From NCBI GenBank assembly GCA_017512285.1, contig JAFWGU010000005.1, positions 1 to 62,396 of the forward strand: 62,396 nucleotides of DNA, written 5' to 3'. The notes beneath the pieces are model-generated. The model saw only the letters and a list, made by a program, of their open reading frames with translations. It searched no databases and was not told the origin of the DNA. Below are positions 25,500 to 34,312 of this stretch, one piece after another. A program made the translations under genes and the position numbers. This DNA comes from Erysipelotrichaceae bacterium (GTDB lineage Bacteria > Bacillota_I > Bacilli_A > Erysipelotrichales > Erysipelotrichaceae). The stretch's first letter is position 1. Every line of letters begins with the position of its first letter.

Positions 25500-26465
25500 A
25501 TGTCTGAAAAAAAGACTCGAAGCACTGAATTCGATGATGTTCTCAAAGAACAGAAAAAAGAACAGCGCAGAGAAAAATTCAAAAACGACTTCCCACTTTA
25601 TCTTATGATGCTGCCGGGTATGCTCTACCTGATTGCCAACAACTACCTTCCGATGTTTGGTATCTTGCTGGCATTCAAAAGAGTCAACTACTCGATCGGT
25701 ATCTTCAAGAGCCCGTGGGTAGGTCTCGACAACTTTGAATACCTGTTCAAGACAAAAGACGCCTTCATCATGATCCGTAATACTCTGGCCTATAATGCCG
25801 TTTGGATCATCATGGACTTATGTCTTGCCGTATTCATCGCCCTTTGCATGAACGAGATTGCCCAGAGAAGAATTGCCAAGGTAATCCAGCCTATCATCTG
25901 TTTCCCATCAATGGTTTCAGCTGTTATTCTGTCATTCCTGGTATACGCATTCCTAAGCCAGAGCTATGGCTATCTGAATACCGTATTCTTCAAGGACAAC
26001 CCAATTGCCTGGTATAACACAGCCAAGTACTGGCCGTTCATTCTGACCATAGTTCACATATGGCAGTCAGCCGGCCAGAGCTCAGTAATCTACATGGCTT
26101 CCATCGGCGGCATTGACAAGAGCCTGTACGAGTCAGCCCGTATTGACGGTGCAACCAAGCTCGAACAGATCAGGTACATCACCCTGCCGTTACTGAAACC
26201 GATGATCACCATGATGCTGTTACTGTCAATTGGCCGTATCTTCAACTCAGACTTCGGTCTGTTCTATCAGGTACCGTTAGGAAACGGCATGCTCTATGAA
26301 ACAACACAGACAATCGATACCTTCGTTTACAGAGCTCTGATGGTCTCCAATAACGTCGGTCAGTCATCAGCAGCCAGCGTATTCCAGGCTGTTATCGGAT
26401 TCTTCCTGGTACTGTTCTCCAACATGCTGGTAAGAAAGATCAATCCGGAGAACTCATTGTTCTAG
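25500..26465 (+). CDS. ABC sugar transporter permease, LplB family
   Basis: 321-residue inner-membrane permease with about six helices and a charged cytoplasmic N-terminus (KEQKKEQRREKFKND). YLMMLPGMLYLIANNYLPMF begins TM1; the EAA coupling loop ESARIDGATKLEQIRYITLP contacts the ATPase. Pairs with the YtcP-like permease nine bases downstream. The pair belongs to the lipoprotein-dependent group that imports di- and oligosaccharides. Ribosome site AAAGGAG upstream. Confidence 0.93.
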   Translation: MSEKKTRSTEFDDVLKEQKKEQRREKFKNDFPLYLMMLPGMLYLIANNYLPMFGILLAFKRVNYSIGIFKSPWVGLDNFEYLFKTKDAFIMIRNTLAYNAVWIIMDLCLAVFIALCMNEIAQRRIAKVIQPIICFPSMVSAVILSFLVYAFLSQSYGYLNTVFFKDNPIAWYNTAKYWPFILTIVHIWQSAGQSSVIYMASIGGIDKSLYESARIDGATKLEQIRYITLPLLKPMITMMLLLSIGRIFNSDFGLFYQVPLGNGMLYETTQTIDTFVYRALMVSNNVGQSSAASVFQAVIGFFLVLFSNMLVRKINPENSLF

Positions 26466-26474
26466 GAGGCAGTT

Positions 26475-27392
26475 ATGGCAGATAAGAAAAAGAATAAAAT
26501 CGTCTTAATGAAGGGTGAAGCAACATTCCATTACATCGCCCTGGTCATCATGACCCTGTTCATGCTGTTCTGCATTGTTCCGTTAGTACTGATGATGACT
26601 GTATCATTCTCATCAGAAACATCTCTGGTACACGGCTACCGCTTCATTCCTGAAGCCTGGTCACTGGATGCATATGCATTCATGTGGGCAAAGAGAGCTA
26701 CCATTGCCCGTGCCTACGGTCTTACGATCGTCGTAACGGTCATCGGTACGATTGCCTCACTGATCATCACTTCCCTGTTTGCCTATCCTCTGTCAAGGAA
26801 GGATTTCAAGCCGAGAAATGTCATCGCATTCATCCTGTTCTTCACGATGCTGTTTAACGGAGGCATGACTGCTTCATACATCGTCTGGACAAGACTGTTC
26901 CACATCAAGAACTCACTGTTCGCCTACCTGCTGCCTGGCGCATTAATGGGCGGCATGAACGTAATGCTGGTAAGAAACTACTTCAACGCCAACATTCCAT
27001 ATTCAATCATTGAGGCTGCCCGTCTTGACGGCGCTCATGACTGGACAATTTACTCAAAGATCATGGTACCGCTGTCAAAGCCTATCATGACAACCATCGG
27101 TCTGTTCTCAGCATTAGGTTACTGGAACAACTGGACAGCCGGTCTGTACTACATTGGTGACCCGAAGCTGTACACCATCCAGGTATACCTTAAGAAACTG
27201 ATGGACAGCATCCAGTTCTTAAAGACAACTGACCTGCAGGACGAAGCCGTACTGCTCGCCCAGCGTTCATTACCAACCGAAAGTGCCCGTATGGCTGTTG
27301 CCATCATCGCATTGATTCCTGTTCTGATCGTCTACCCGATGGTTCAGAAGGAACTTATCAAGGGCATGGTCATCGGCGGTGTAAAGGGTTAA
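26475..27392 (+). CDS. ABC sugar transporter permease, YtcP/AraQ family
   Basis: 305 residues, six helices. The EAA loop is EAARLDGAHDWTIYSKIMVP; the C-terminus ends PMVQKELIKGMVIGGVKG, as usual for this family (…QKYFVKGMMIGAVKG type). AGGAGG precedes the start. Forms the heterodimeric channel with the upstream LplB-like subunit; its ATPase is likely the one at 30533-31690, and possibly also that at 6501-7703. Confidence 0.94.
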   Translation: MADKKKNKIVLMKGEATFHYIALVIMTLFMLFCIVPLVLMMTVSFSSETSLVHGYRFIPEAWSLDAYAFMWAKRATIARAYGLTIVVTVIGTIASLIITSLFAYPLSRKDFKPRNVIAFILFFTMLFNGGMTASYIVWTRLFHIKNSLFAYLLPGALMGGMNVMLVRNYFNANIPYSIIEAARLDGAHDWTIYSKIMVPLSKPIMTTIGLFSALGYWNNWTAGLYYIGDPKLYTIQVYLKKLMDSIQFLKTTDLQDEAVLLAQRSLPTESARMAVAIIALIPVLIVYPMVQKELIKGMVIGGVKG

Positions 27393-27408
27393 ACCACAGG
27401 AGGACCAC

Positions 27409-28908
27409 ATGGAATATCGCAAACCATTTGACAAGGCAAGACCTGAAGAAGTCGGTGTCAGCAGTGACCTGATTCTTGAATACATTGATAACCTTGAAAG
27501 AAGCCAGACAGAGATGCACGGTCTGATGATCATGCGTCATAACAAGATGATCACCGAAGGCTGGTGGACACCTTACGGACCCAACATCCGTCACGGCTTA
27601 CAGTCTCATACCAAGACATACGCCGCCACGGCCGTAGGCATTGCCTATACCGAGGGCATTCTGAAGCTTGATGAAAGACTCATTGACATCTTTCCTGATG
27701 AATCACCGGAAGATCCAAGCGAAAACCTCAAGCTCTTAACAGTAAGAGACGTATTATGCATGGGCTGCGGCATGGATACGATGCCGTTCAACTCTGAACA
27801 CTGGATCAGAGACTTCATGCACACACCGGTAAATCACAAGCCGGGAACAACCTACATGTACAATTCAACCGGTTCTACCCTTCTGGGTGCAATCGTCCGT
27901 AAGAAGACAGGATTAGGCCTGCACGATTACCTTACTCCAAGACTTTTCAATAAGATCGGCATTGATCCTGACAACCTGAGATGGATGTGCATGGCAGACG
28001 GCATGGAAGTAGGCGGCGGCGGTCTATACGCAACCACCGAAGACAACTTCCGTCTGATGAAGCTGTACGCTGACGGCGGTGTCTGGGAAGGCGAAAGGAT
28101 CCTTGCCGAAGACTACGTCAGACTGGCAACGACAAATCAGAATGATTCAGCAACTGAATCAATCAATAACCCGGAAGCTTCAGACAACTTCCTGGGATAT
28201 GGTTTCCAGATCTGGATGTGCAAGCCAAACCGTGCCTACCGTGCAGACGGTGCCATGGGACAGTTCACCATCGTATTGCCGGATCTCGACATGGAAATCG
28301 CCATTACCGAGACGGCAGTCGGTGCACACTGGGCTCAGAGCACTTTGAACATCACCTGGGACTTCATTGAGAAGATAAAGGGAGATGCCCCATTGGCTGA
28401 AGATGATGAAGCCTATGGCAGACTGACCCGCAAGCTTGCCAGACTCAACATCGGTAATCCGGCATGCCAGCCATTCAGCCCGCTTACCGCTAAGATCAGC
28501 GGACAGAAGTTCAAAGTGCAGAATGGTGATCTTACTCCATTCGGCGGCAACTTCATGATCGGTACAAAGCCGGACGGAATCGATACATTCTCACTTGATT
28601 TCGATAATTACGGCTTCGTATGGAACTTTACGACCAGAAGCGGCAGAACGGAAAAGATCAGATTCTCAACCAATGGCACCAGATTCACCAACATGCTGGG
28701 AACTGAAAAGGACCTCACGCAGCTGTATCTCGGTGATGCATACTGGAAGGAAGACAACGTTCTGGTAATGCATGGCAGATGGGTTGAAACCTGCATTCAG
28801 GACACTTACAATCTGGTATTTGAGGGAGACAAGTTCCGCGTTGACTTTGATAACAACTCGGCATTCAGATTCTTCAAACCGGAACCGATTTTCGGAGAAA
28901 AGATTTAG
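27409..28908 (+). CDS. Beta-lactamase-family serine hydrolase (esterase-like)
   Basis: 499 residues, class C beta-lactamase/penicillin-binding-protein-like fold (PF00144). SxxK motif SHTK with Ser66 and Lys69, YxN motif YNS with Tyr151, GGGGLYATTEDN further on, and a C-terminal beta domain of about 120 residues (from FSPLTAKISG). No signal peptide, so not a cell-wall enzyme or secreted lactamase; family members of this shape include EstB-type esterases. It lies directly in the permease operon, 16 bases after the YtcP-like gene, which argues for action on the imported compound. Confidence 0.87.
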   Translation: MEYRKPFDKARPEEVGVSSDLILEYIDNLERSQTEMHGLMIMRHNKMITEGWWTPYGPNIRHGLQSHTKTYAATAVGIAYTEGILKLDERLIDIFPDESPEDPSENLKLLTVRDVLCMGCGMDTMPFNSEHWIRDFMHTPVNHKPGTTYMYNSTGSTLLGAIVRKKTGLGLHDYLTPRLFNKIGIDPDNLRWMCMADGMEVGGGGLYATTEDNFRLMKLYADGGVWEGERILAEDYVRLATTNQNDSATESINNPEASDNFLGYGFQIWMCKPNRAYRADGAMGQFTIVLPDLDMEIAITETAVGAHWAQSTLNITWDFIEKIKGDAPLAEDDEAYGRLTRKLARLNIGNPACQPFSPLTAKISGQKFKVQNGDLTPFGGNFMIGTKPDGIDTFSLDFDNYGFVWNFTTRSGRTEKIRFSTNGTRFTNMLGTEKDLTQLYLGDAYWKEDNVLVMHGRWVETCIQDTYNLVFEGDKFRVDFDNNSAFRFFKPEPIFGEKI

Positions 28909-28916
28909 TAAAACAG

Positions 28917-28944
28917 GGTCCGCTGAAAAGTGGACCTTTTCTTT
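28917..28944 (+). terminator. Terminator-like hairpin inside the operon
   Basis: GGTCCGC (28917-28923), TGAAAA loop, GTGGACC (28930-28936), one G-T pair, then TTTTCTTT. Placed between serine hydrolase and deacetylase, it probably lowers expression of the four distal genes. Confidence 0.7.
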
Positions 28945-28956
28945 AAAGGAGTATTT

Positions 28957-29808
28957 ATGGGAAAGAGATTTGACATCCTGTTATTTCCACAGGGTAAGAA
29001 CAAGGCATTCACGCTCAGTTATGACGATGGCGTCTATCAGGACCGCAGACTTGTTGAACTGTTTGACAGATACCATGTCAAGTGTACGTTCAATCTTAAT
29101 GGCGGAGCACTTGGTTACAAGAGCCCGGCTGAAGCTCCGGTTGACGTCTCCAAGATACCTGCTGAAGAGATAAGAGAACAGTACAGAAATCACGAAGTCG
29201 GAGGCCACGCACTGTATCATTCCGACATCAGCTCACTGGGCAGTCCTTACGCAATGCATGAAATCCTTGAGGACAAAAGAATACTTGAAGGACTTACCGG
29301 AGGCATACTTAAGATGTTTGCCTACCCCTTTGGCCTGTTCAATTCCGAAGTAAAGGAAATGCTGAAGACAGCGGGATATCTGGGAGCCAGAACCGTCAGG
29401 TCAACACACAGCTTTGAACTGCCGAAAGATCCTTATGAACTTGATCCTACCTGCCATCACAATGATGAAAAGCTGTTTGAACTGGCTGAGAAATTCGTTA
29501 CGGAAAAGACACTGAGACCTTCCCTTTTCTATGTCTGGGGACACGCCTATGAATTCGACAGAAACGATAACTGGGACAGGATCGAAAAGCTGGTAAGATA
29601 CATCAGTGAGAACGGCCAGGACATCTGGTTTGCCACAAACGGAGAAATACTGGATTATATTTCCGCGGCACATTTGTTACAATATAGTGTAGATGGGACA
29701 ATGATCCATAACCCTTCGGCTACGGACATTGAGATCATGACTGCCTTTGGAAGGCGTGAAACTCTTAAGGCGGGAACCACGACGAGAATAGGAGATACAC
29801 CTCTTTAG
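28957..29808 (+). CDS. Polysaccharide deacetylase (NodB-type, CE4-like)
   Basis: 283 residues from the ATG at 28957 (AAAGGAG 5-6 bases upstream). Motif 1 is TLSYDDGVYQD (Asp23-Asp24), motif 2 is HEVGGHALYH (His84, His88), and the fold continues with MFAYPFGLFN and a late WGHAYEFD. CE4 enzymes remove N- or O-acetyl groups from sugars using a metal. With no signal peptide, it is unlikely to modify peptidoglycan; an imported acetylated sugar fits better. Three bases before the DUF624 gene. Confidence 0.88.
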   Translation: MGKRFDILLFPQGKNKAFTLSYDDGVYQDRRLVELFDRYHVKCTFNLNGGALGYKSPAEAPVDVSKIPAEEIREQYRNHEVGGHALYHSDISSLGSPYAMHEILEDKRILEGLTGGILKMFAYPFGLFNSEVKEMLKTAGYLGARTVRSTHSFELPKDPYELDPTCHHNDEKLFELAEKFVTEKTLRPSLFYVWGHAYEFDRNDNWDRIEKLVRYISENGQDIWFATNGEILDYISAAHLLQYSVDGTMIHNPSATDIEIMTAFGRRETLKAGTTTRIGDTPL

Positions 29809-29810
29809 AA

Positions 29811-30533
29811 ATGGAATACAATAACGGATTCATAAAGATACTGGAGACGATCGCAAACATGCTGATAGTCAGCTTTCTGTGGCTGATGTTTTCATTGCCG
29901 ATAATAACCATAGTGCCAGCCTGCAGTGCTTTATACCACACTGTAAACAAGATCATATTCGGACCTGGCCGGGGAAACGGTGTCTTCAAAGACTTCTTTG
30001 AAAGCTACAAGACCAATCTGATAAGCGGCATGAAGCTGTCAGCTCTGTGCATTGTCATCGTACTCTTCATTCTTGAAGGCTTATGGACCGGTTACCAGTT
30101 CTACAAGGTCAGCATTCTCGGCATGCTTTACATGATGCTGGGCATAATCATTACCCTGGTAGTAACTCCAATGCTGATTTATATACCTCCGGTGCTGTCA
30201 AGATTCGATGCACCGATGTCTTCAATATTCAGAATTTCGGCTTTCATCACGATGAAGAAGCCTCTCAGAGCCCTGCTGTATGTCTTCTTACTGGCGGCCA
30301 TGGGATTCATGGTATCCACCTTCCCGCTGGCCTTGCTGATAGTACCGGCACTGTATGCCGACATCATCAGAGGACCGCTTGAGTCTGACCTCAAGCAGAT
30401 AATCGAAGAAAACGATCTGCAGGAAATGGTCCAGCAGGAAACACAGGAAGAACCTGAGGAAACTGCCGAAGAGGATTCAGCCTTTGACCTGGACAGAAAG
30501 CTGTCCGAGAAGAGAAAGAGCGGTAAGAAATAA
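29811..30533 (+). CDS. DUF624/YesL-family membrane protein
   Basis: 240 residues with about five helices. MEYNNGFIKILETIANMLIV and SLPIITIVPACSALYHTVNK are the YesL/DUF624 (PF04854) hallmark. YesL-like genes are regularly found with LplB/YtcP permeases and YesM/YesN pairs, but their role is unknown. The C-terminal 50 residues are a long Glu/Gln-rich tail (QQETQEEPEETAEED) ending in RKSGKK, an extension not usual for the family. Its TAA overlaps the ATG of the ATPase gene by one base. Confidence 0.88.
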   Translation: MEYNNGFIKILETIANMLIVSFLWLMFSLPIITIVPACSALYHTVNKIIFGPGRGNGVFKDFFESYKTNLISGMKLSALCIVIVLFILEGLWTGYQFYKVSILGMLYMMLGIIITLVVTPMLIYIPPVLSRFDAPMSSIFRISAFITMKKPLRALLYVFLLAAMGFMVSTFPLALLIVPALYADIIRGPLESDLKQIIEENDLQEMVQQETQEEPEETAEEDSAFDLDRKLSEKRKSGKK

Positions 30534-31690
30534 TGGCAGACATCAGATTTGAAGACGTTACCAAGATCTTCCCTTTCCAGGAAGTGACCGGATTATTCAA
30601 CCGCAAACAGCAGAAGCTTATCCTTGAGCAGCAGAAGGCCATGCCCTATACTTCCAACGAAGGAGTCATTGCTCTTCAGCACCTGGACCTGCACATAAAG
30701 GACGGCGAGTTTGTGGCCGTTTTAGGGCCCTCTGGATCAGGAAAAAGCACATTGCTGAGACTGATATCCGGACTGGAGAAACCTTCTGTGGGAACGGTCT
30801 ATTTTGACGACAGAGACTATAACGGTGTAAGACCTGAAGACAGAGACGTAGCCATGGTCTTCCAGAACTATTCACTCTACCCGAACCAGACCGTATACAA
30901 GAACATCGCCTTCCCCCTGGAAGTAAAGCACATACCAAGAGAAGAGATCGAACCGGAAGTAAACAGAATTGCCGAACTGTTAGGCCTGGATGAAAAACTG
31001 GACAGACTGCCGCAGGATCTTTCCGGTGGTGAAAAGCAGCGCGTTGCCATCGCCAGATCACTGGTAAAGAAGCCTGGCGTACTGCTTCTGGATGAACCTT
31101 TCTCCAATCTTGACGTCATCATGCGTCACAAGCTCAGAGCTCAGCTCAAGAAGATCCATTCAGTTTATAAGACGACCTTTGTCTATGTGACTCATGACCA
31201 GTATGATGCCCTGTCACTGGCTGACAGGATCATCATTCTGAAAGACGGCATCAAGCAGATGGATGCCCCGACAGCCGATGTCTACAATTATCCGGTCAAC
31301 AGATTCTGTGCGGAATTCATCGGCTCACCGGTTATGAACTTCCTGGAAGAAATACCGGTAAGTCCCGAGGGTTACTTCACCATACTTGGAGAGAGATTCA
31401 AGCTGACCCGTCAGCAGTCAAAGGCGTTAAAAAAGAATGAGAAGATTACCGTCGGCATCCGCGGAACGAACATTGAAATCGCTAATGAAGGAATACCGGC
31501 AGTCGTTGAATATCCGGAAATGATCGAATCGGATCTGATCATTCACCTGAAGGTCGGAGATACACCTCTGACAGCCGTTGAAAAGATCAGCAATCCCGAT
31601 CAGATCAGATACTTCCGTGATCAGGAAATACATATCAAGCTGGACCAGGATTACTTCCACGTATTCAACGAAGACGAAGAAAGAATATAG
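30533..31690 (+). CDS. ABC sugar transporter ATP-binding protein (UgpC/MsmX type) with N-terminal insertion
   Basis: 385 residues. Walker A GPSGSGKST (65-73), Q-loop VFQNYSLYPNQTV, signature LSGGEKQRVAIARS, Walker B LLLDEPFSNLD, H-loop VYVTHDQ. A TOBE-like C-terminal domain with GIRGTNIEIA. As in the 6501-7703 paralogue, about 30 extra residues (FQEVTGLFNRKQQKLILEQQ region, 15-44) lie before the A-loop, but their sequence differs. Last gene of the importer operon, translationally coupled to DUF624. Most likely the dedicated ATPase for the two permeases. Confidence 0.93.
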   Translation: MADIRFEDVTKIFPFQEVTGLFNRKQQKLILEQQKAMPYTSNEGVIALQHLDLHIKDGEFVAVLGPSGSGKSTLLRLISGLEKPSVGTVYFDDRDYNGVRPEDRDVAMVFQNYSLYPNQTVYKNIAFPLEVKHIPREEIEPEVNRIAELLGLDEKLDRLPQDLSGGEKQRVAIARSLVKKPGVLLLDEPFSNLDVIMRHKLRAQLKKIHSVYKTTFVYVTHDQYDALSLADRIIILKDGIKQMDAPTADVYNYPVNRFCAEFIGSPVMNFLEEIPVSPEGYFTILGERFKLTRQQSKALKKNEKITVGIRGTNIEIANEGIPAVVEYPEMIESDLIIHLKVGDTPLTAVEKISNPDQIRYFRDQEIHIKLDQDYFHVFNEDEERI

Positions 31691-31718
31691 GACCTGAAGC
31701 ATTGCCTCAGGTCCTTTT
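31690..31718 (+). terminator. Terminator of the importer operon
   Basis: GGACCTGA (31690-31697), nine-base loop, TCAGGTCC (31707-31714), TTTT. Starts on the last base of the ATPase stop codon. Lies between convergent genes. Confidence 0.85.
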
Positions 31719-31725
31719 CATTTGA

Positions 31726-33189
31726 TTAATTGTCTGAACGGTTGTAGTTGTTCTTCATGTTCTTGCTGGCATCGAAGACAACATTGTTAAGCGTATTTGT
31801 CGTTTCCTTTCTGGCCATGGCAGCGAGCTTTTCATTTGCCTCATTCATGAGATCAAACCTGCCTGCTTCGATCATCTTCTTATCGTATTCATTGATGATC
31901 TGATGACCCTGGCTGGCTACAGCCATCTGGTAACGTTCGATGAACTGAATTGATGTACCGTAATTATGATCAGCCAATGCCCCAATCAGCCTGCTGCCCC
32001 AGTAGAAGTTCTCCGTTGAAACATCCAGAGCTACTTCTGAAAGGTACTTCGGCATTCTGTCCGTGTTGGTGTAAACAGGAACTACCGTATTGAAGGCATT
32101 TGAGCCGAAGCAGATCCATTCAACGCCTCTGATTGCCTCAGGTACATAGCCCCTGATCTGCAATACGGCCATGACACCAGTACGGCCGATGCCGATTGAA
32201 CGGTACATGCCCTTCTTCGGTTCAGCGACATTGCTGTAAGGATTGTATGGGGTTCCCTGGTAATATGATGAGAGAACGTACTTTACGTCTTCTACGGTAA
32301 CCTTCTTCTCCGGTACCAGTGACCATGGAATGTTGTCGCTCTCCGGATTGAAATCAGCGTTCTCGCCATCCCACTTAAACTTTGTCGGGCAGAAGTAGCG
32401 GCCCATGAACCAGCCTCTCGGTGTATTGTATACATGGTCTGAATCGGAATGTGAACCGAACACGTAACGCGGATTGAAATTGCCGTCTGTGTTGAGATCA
32501 AGATGGTTATCCTCAACGAACTGCTTCAGATCTGCTGAGCAGAGATAGTTCTTCTTCTTGCCATAGGCATCATCGAAATCAAAGTGATCGATTCCAAGCT
32601 GATTAGGCATGATGACGACTTCATCATCCTTTACTCTTCTGGCCATCCAGTGATGTCCGCCAATTGTTTCAAGCCACCAGCATTCGTCCTTGTCATTAAA
32701 GGCAATGCCGTTTGCTTCATATGTTCCATACTTTTCCAGTAATTCGCCTAAGCGCAGAACACCTTCCCTGGCGCTGCGAATATAAGGAAGCACCAGAACT
32801 ACCAGGTCTTCCTCACCGATTCCACCGGGAACATCCTTTTCCTTCTTTGATTCAGCCTTTCTGAATCTTACATAAGGATCAGCACCCAGTACCAATGGAT
32901 TGGATGTGATTGTTTCCGTAGCGGTCATGCCAACGTTGGCTTCATTGATGCCATTGGCAGCCCAGATGCCTCTCTTTGTTGAGACAGACGGTGTTGAAGT
33001 GTATCTTAACGGATTATCAGGAAGCTCAATTTCCAGCTGTCCGATGACACTTCTATATTTCCTCGGCTGTTTCTTTGGATCAACAACGATCAGTTTCTTG
33101 ACGTCAAAGAATCCGTCATCGTTTCTGGCAATCATCGTTGAGCCGTCATAGCTGGCTTTCTTTCCTACTAATACTGTTGTACAAGGCAT
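31726..33189 (-). CDS. C69-family dipeptidase
   Basis: 487 residues of peptidase family C69 / PepDA (PF03577), Ntn hydrolases that cleave dipeptides. The protein starts MPCTTVLVGKKASYDGS; Cys3 would be the nucleophile after N-terminal processing. NDDGFF, ERYQ-type and WFMGRYF blocks and the GIWAANGINEANVGM segment are typical. No signal peptide. AAGGAGG lies upstream of the ATG. Single gene, convergent with the importer operon; no link to ester metabolism is apparent. Confidence 0.92.
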   Translation of the reverse strand: MPCTTVLVGKKASYDGSTMIARNDDGFFDVKKLIVVDPKKQPRKYRSVIGQLEIELPDNPLRYTSTPSVSTKRGIWAANGINEANVGMTATETITSNPLVLGADPYVRFRKAESKKEKDVPGGIGEEDLVVLVLPYIRSAREGVLRLGELLEKYGTYEANGIAFNDKDECWWLETIGGHHWMARRVKDDEVVIMPNQLGIDHFDFDDAYGKKKNYLCSADLKQFVEDNHLDLNTDGNFNPRYVFGSHSDSDHVYNTPRGWFMGRYFCPTKFKWDGENADFNPESDNIPWSLVPEKKVTVEDVKYVLSSYYQGTPYNPYSNVAEPKKGMYRSIGIGRTGVMAVLQIRGYVPEAIRGVEWICFGSNAFNTVVPVYTNTDRMPKYLSEVALDVSTENFYWGSRLIGALADHNYGTSIQFIERYQMAVASQGHQIINEYDKKMIEAGRFDLMNEANEKLAAMARKETTNTLNNVVFDASKNMKNNYNRSDN

Positions 33190-33263
33190 AAAATCCCTCC
33201 TTACCTTTGAAAACTATTACTTTAAATTATAACTTCATGAACGGTTTGGTCAACGACAATAAC

Positions 33264-33283
33264 TGACTAAGTCAAAATATGAT
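33264..33283 (+). promoter_or_regulatory. Palindrome TGACTAAGTCA with adjacent -10
   Basis: A perfect 11-base palindrome (33264-33274) lies just before TATGAT (33278-33283), about 60 bases upstream of the hydrolase start at 33342. Its place in the spacer region suits a repressor operator. A second inverted repeat, CAGCG-AAAA-CGCTG (33305-33318), lies in the leader. Confidence 0.4.
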
Positions 33284-33341
33284 AGAATTAAATCAAAGAT
33301 AAGACAGCGAAAACGCTGCCGGAAAGGAAGACAATAATAAT

Positions 33342-34280
33342 ATGCTGCATGAAGTAAAATTCACGTCTTTTAACGAGCGCGATCAGGTTTACGGCTGGAT
33401 CTACGTACCTGCCTGCAAGCCTCTGGGTATCATTCAGCTGATACACGGCTTTGGCGAACACTCAAGGCGCTACCTGCACATGATCACAAGTTTCATGGAA
33501 GCCGGCTACATCGTTGCCGCAGATGACCATGTCGGTCACGGCAAGACGGCCGTAGAGAACAATACCTGGGGTGACTGGGGAACAAAGGGCTTTACGACAA
33601 TGATGGAAGATGAAAAGAAACTGCATGATCTTGTAGTTGAAAAGTATCCTGACCTGCCGTATTTCATGTTCGGTCACAGCATGGGCTCATTCATTACCAG
33701 ACAGTACGTTGCCAAGTACGGTACGGACTTATGCGCCGCTACCATCTGCGGCACCACCGGCGTCTGGCCAAATCTGGATAACAACATCGCCATCGTTCAG
33801 AAACTGGTAGACGAAGGTCATGGCGAAGAGGCTGATCCGACTCTTGGTGCAACGTTCATGGGATGGATGTTCGCAAGATGCACTGAAGGAGTAAAGCTCG
33901 GCAACGAATGGATCTGTGATTCTGAATACGTTCAGAAGGACCATGCCGAAGACCCGTTTGATGCCTTTACCAAACCAACCAGCAACCGTGCATGGCTGTA
34001 TTTCCTGCAGATGATGAAGGACATCACAGGAGAAGATTGGGCAAGGAAAGTACCTGTCGATTTGCAGATATACAACATAGCCGGCGACCAGGACCCCGTT
34101 GGCCAGTACGGCACAGGCGTTTATCAGACAGCTAACTGGCTGATCGATACCGGTCATATGGTTACTACGGTACTGTATCCAGGCTACAGACATGAGATCC
34201 ATAACTATGCCGATATAAAGGAAGACGTTGAAGAAGGAATCATTACTTTCTTTGACTCCTGCCTGATGCAGTTAAGCTAA
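33342..34280 (+). CDS. Monoacylglycerol-lipase-like alpha/beta hydrolase
   Basis: 312 residues of the serine aminopeptidase S33 / lysophospholipase type (PF12146). IIQLIHGFGEHSRRY (31-45) is the hallmark start, DDHVGHGKT replaces the canonical DxRGHGxS, nucleophile Ser113 is in GHSMGS, the acid Asp is in AGDQDPVG, and His is in YPGYRHEIHN. Hydrolyses acyl esters; no signal peptide. Monocistronic with its own promoter and possible operator. Tenth ester-hydrolase-type gene of the 4-34 kb region. Confidence 0.9.
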   Translation: MLHEVKFTSFNERDQVYGWIYVPACKPLGIIQLIHGFGEHSRRYLHMITSFMEAGYIVAADDHVGHGKTAVENNTWGDWGTKGFTTMMEDEKKLHDLVVEKYPDLPYFMFGHSMGSFITRQYVAKYGTDLCAATICGTTGVWPNLDNNIAIVQKLVDEGHGEEADPTLGATFMGWMFARCTEGVKLGNEWICDSEYVQKDHAEDPFDAFTKPTSNRAWLYFLQMMKDITGEDWARKVPVDLQIYNIAGDQDPVGQYGTGVYQTANWLIDTGHMVTTVLYPGYRHEIHNYADIKEDVEEGIITFFDSCLMQLS

Positions 34281-34287
34281 AACAATG

Positions 34288-34312
34288 AAAGCATCTTCAC
34301 GGATGCTTTTTT
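34288..34312 (+). terminator. Terminator of the lipase-like gene
   Basis: AAAGCATC (34288-34295), six-base loop, GATGCTTT (34302-34309), then T run. It reaches into the stop of the convergent DUF2974 gene. Confidence 0.85.

Noticed and set aside
33301-33320. Possible second cre site upstream of the lipase-like gene
   Set aside because: It has about three mismatches to the consensus and is better described as a short CAGCG/CGCTG hairpin.
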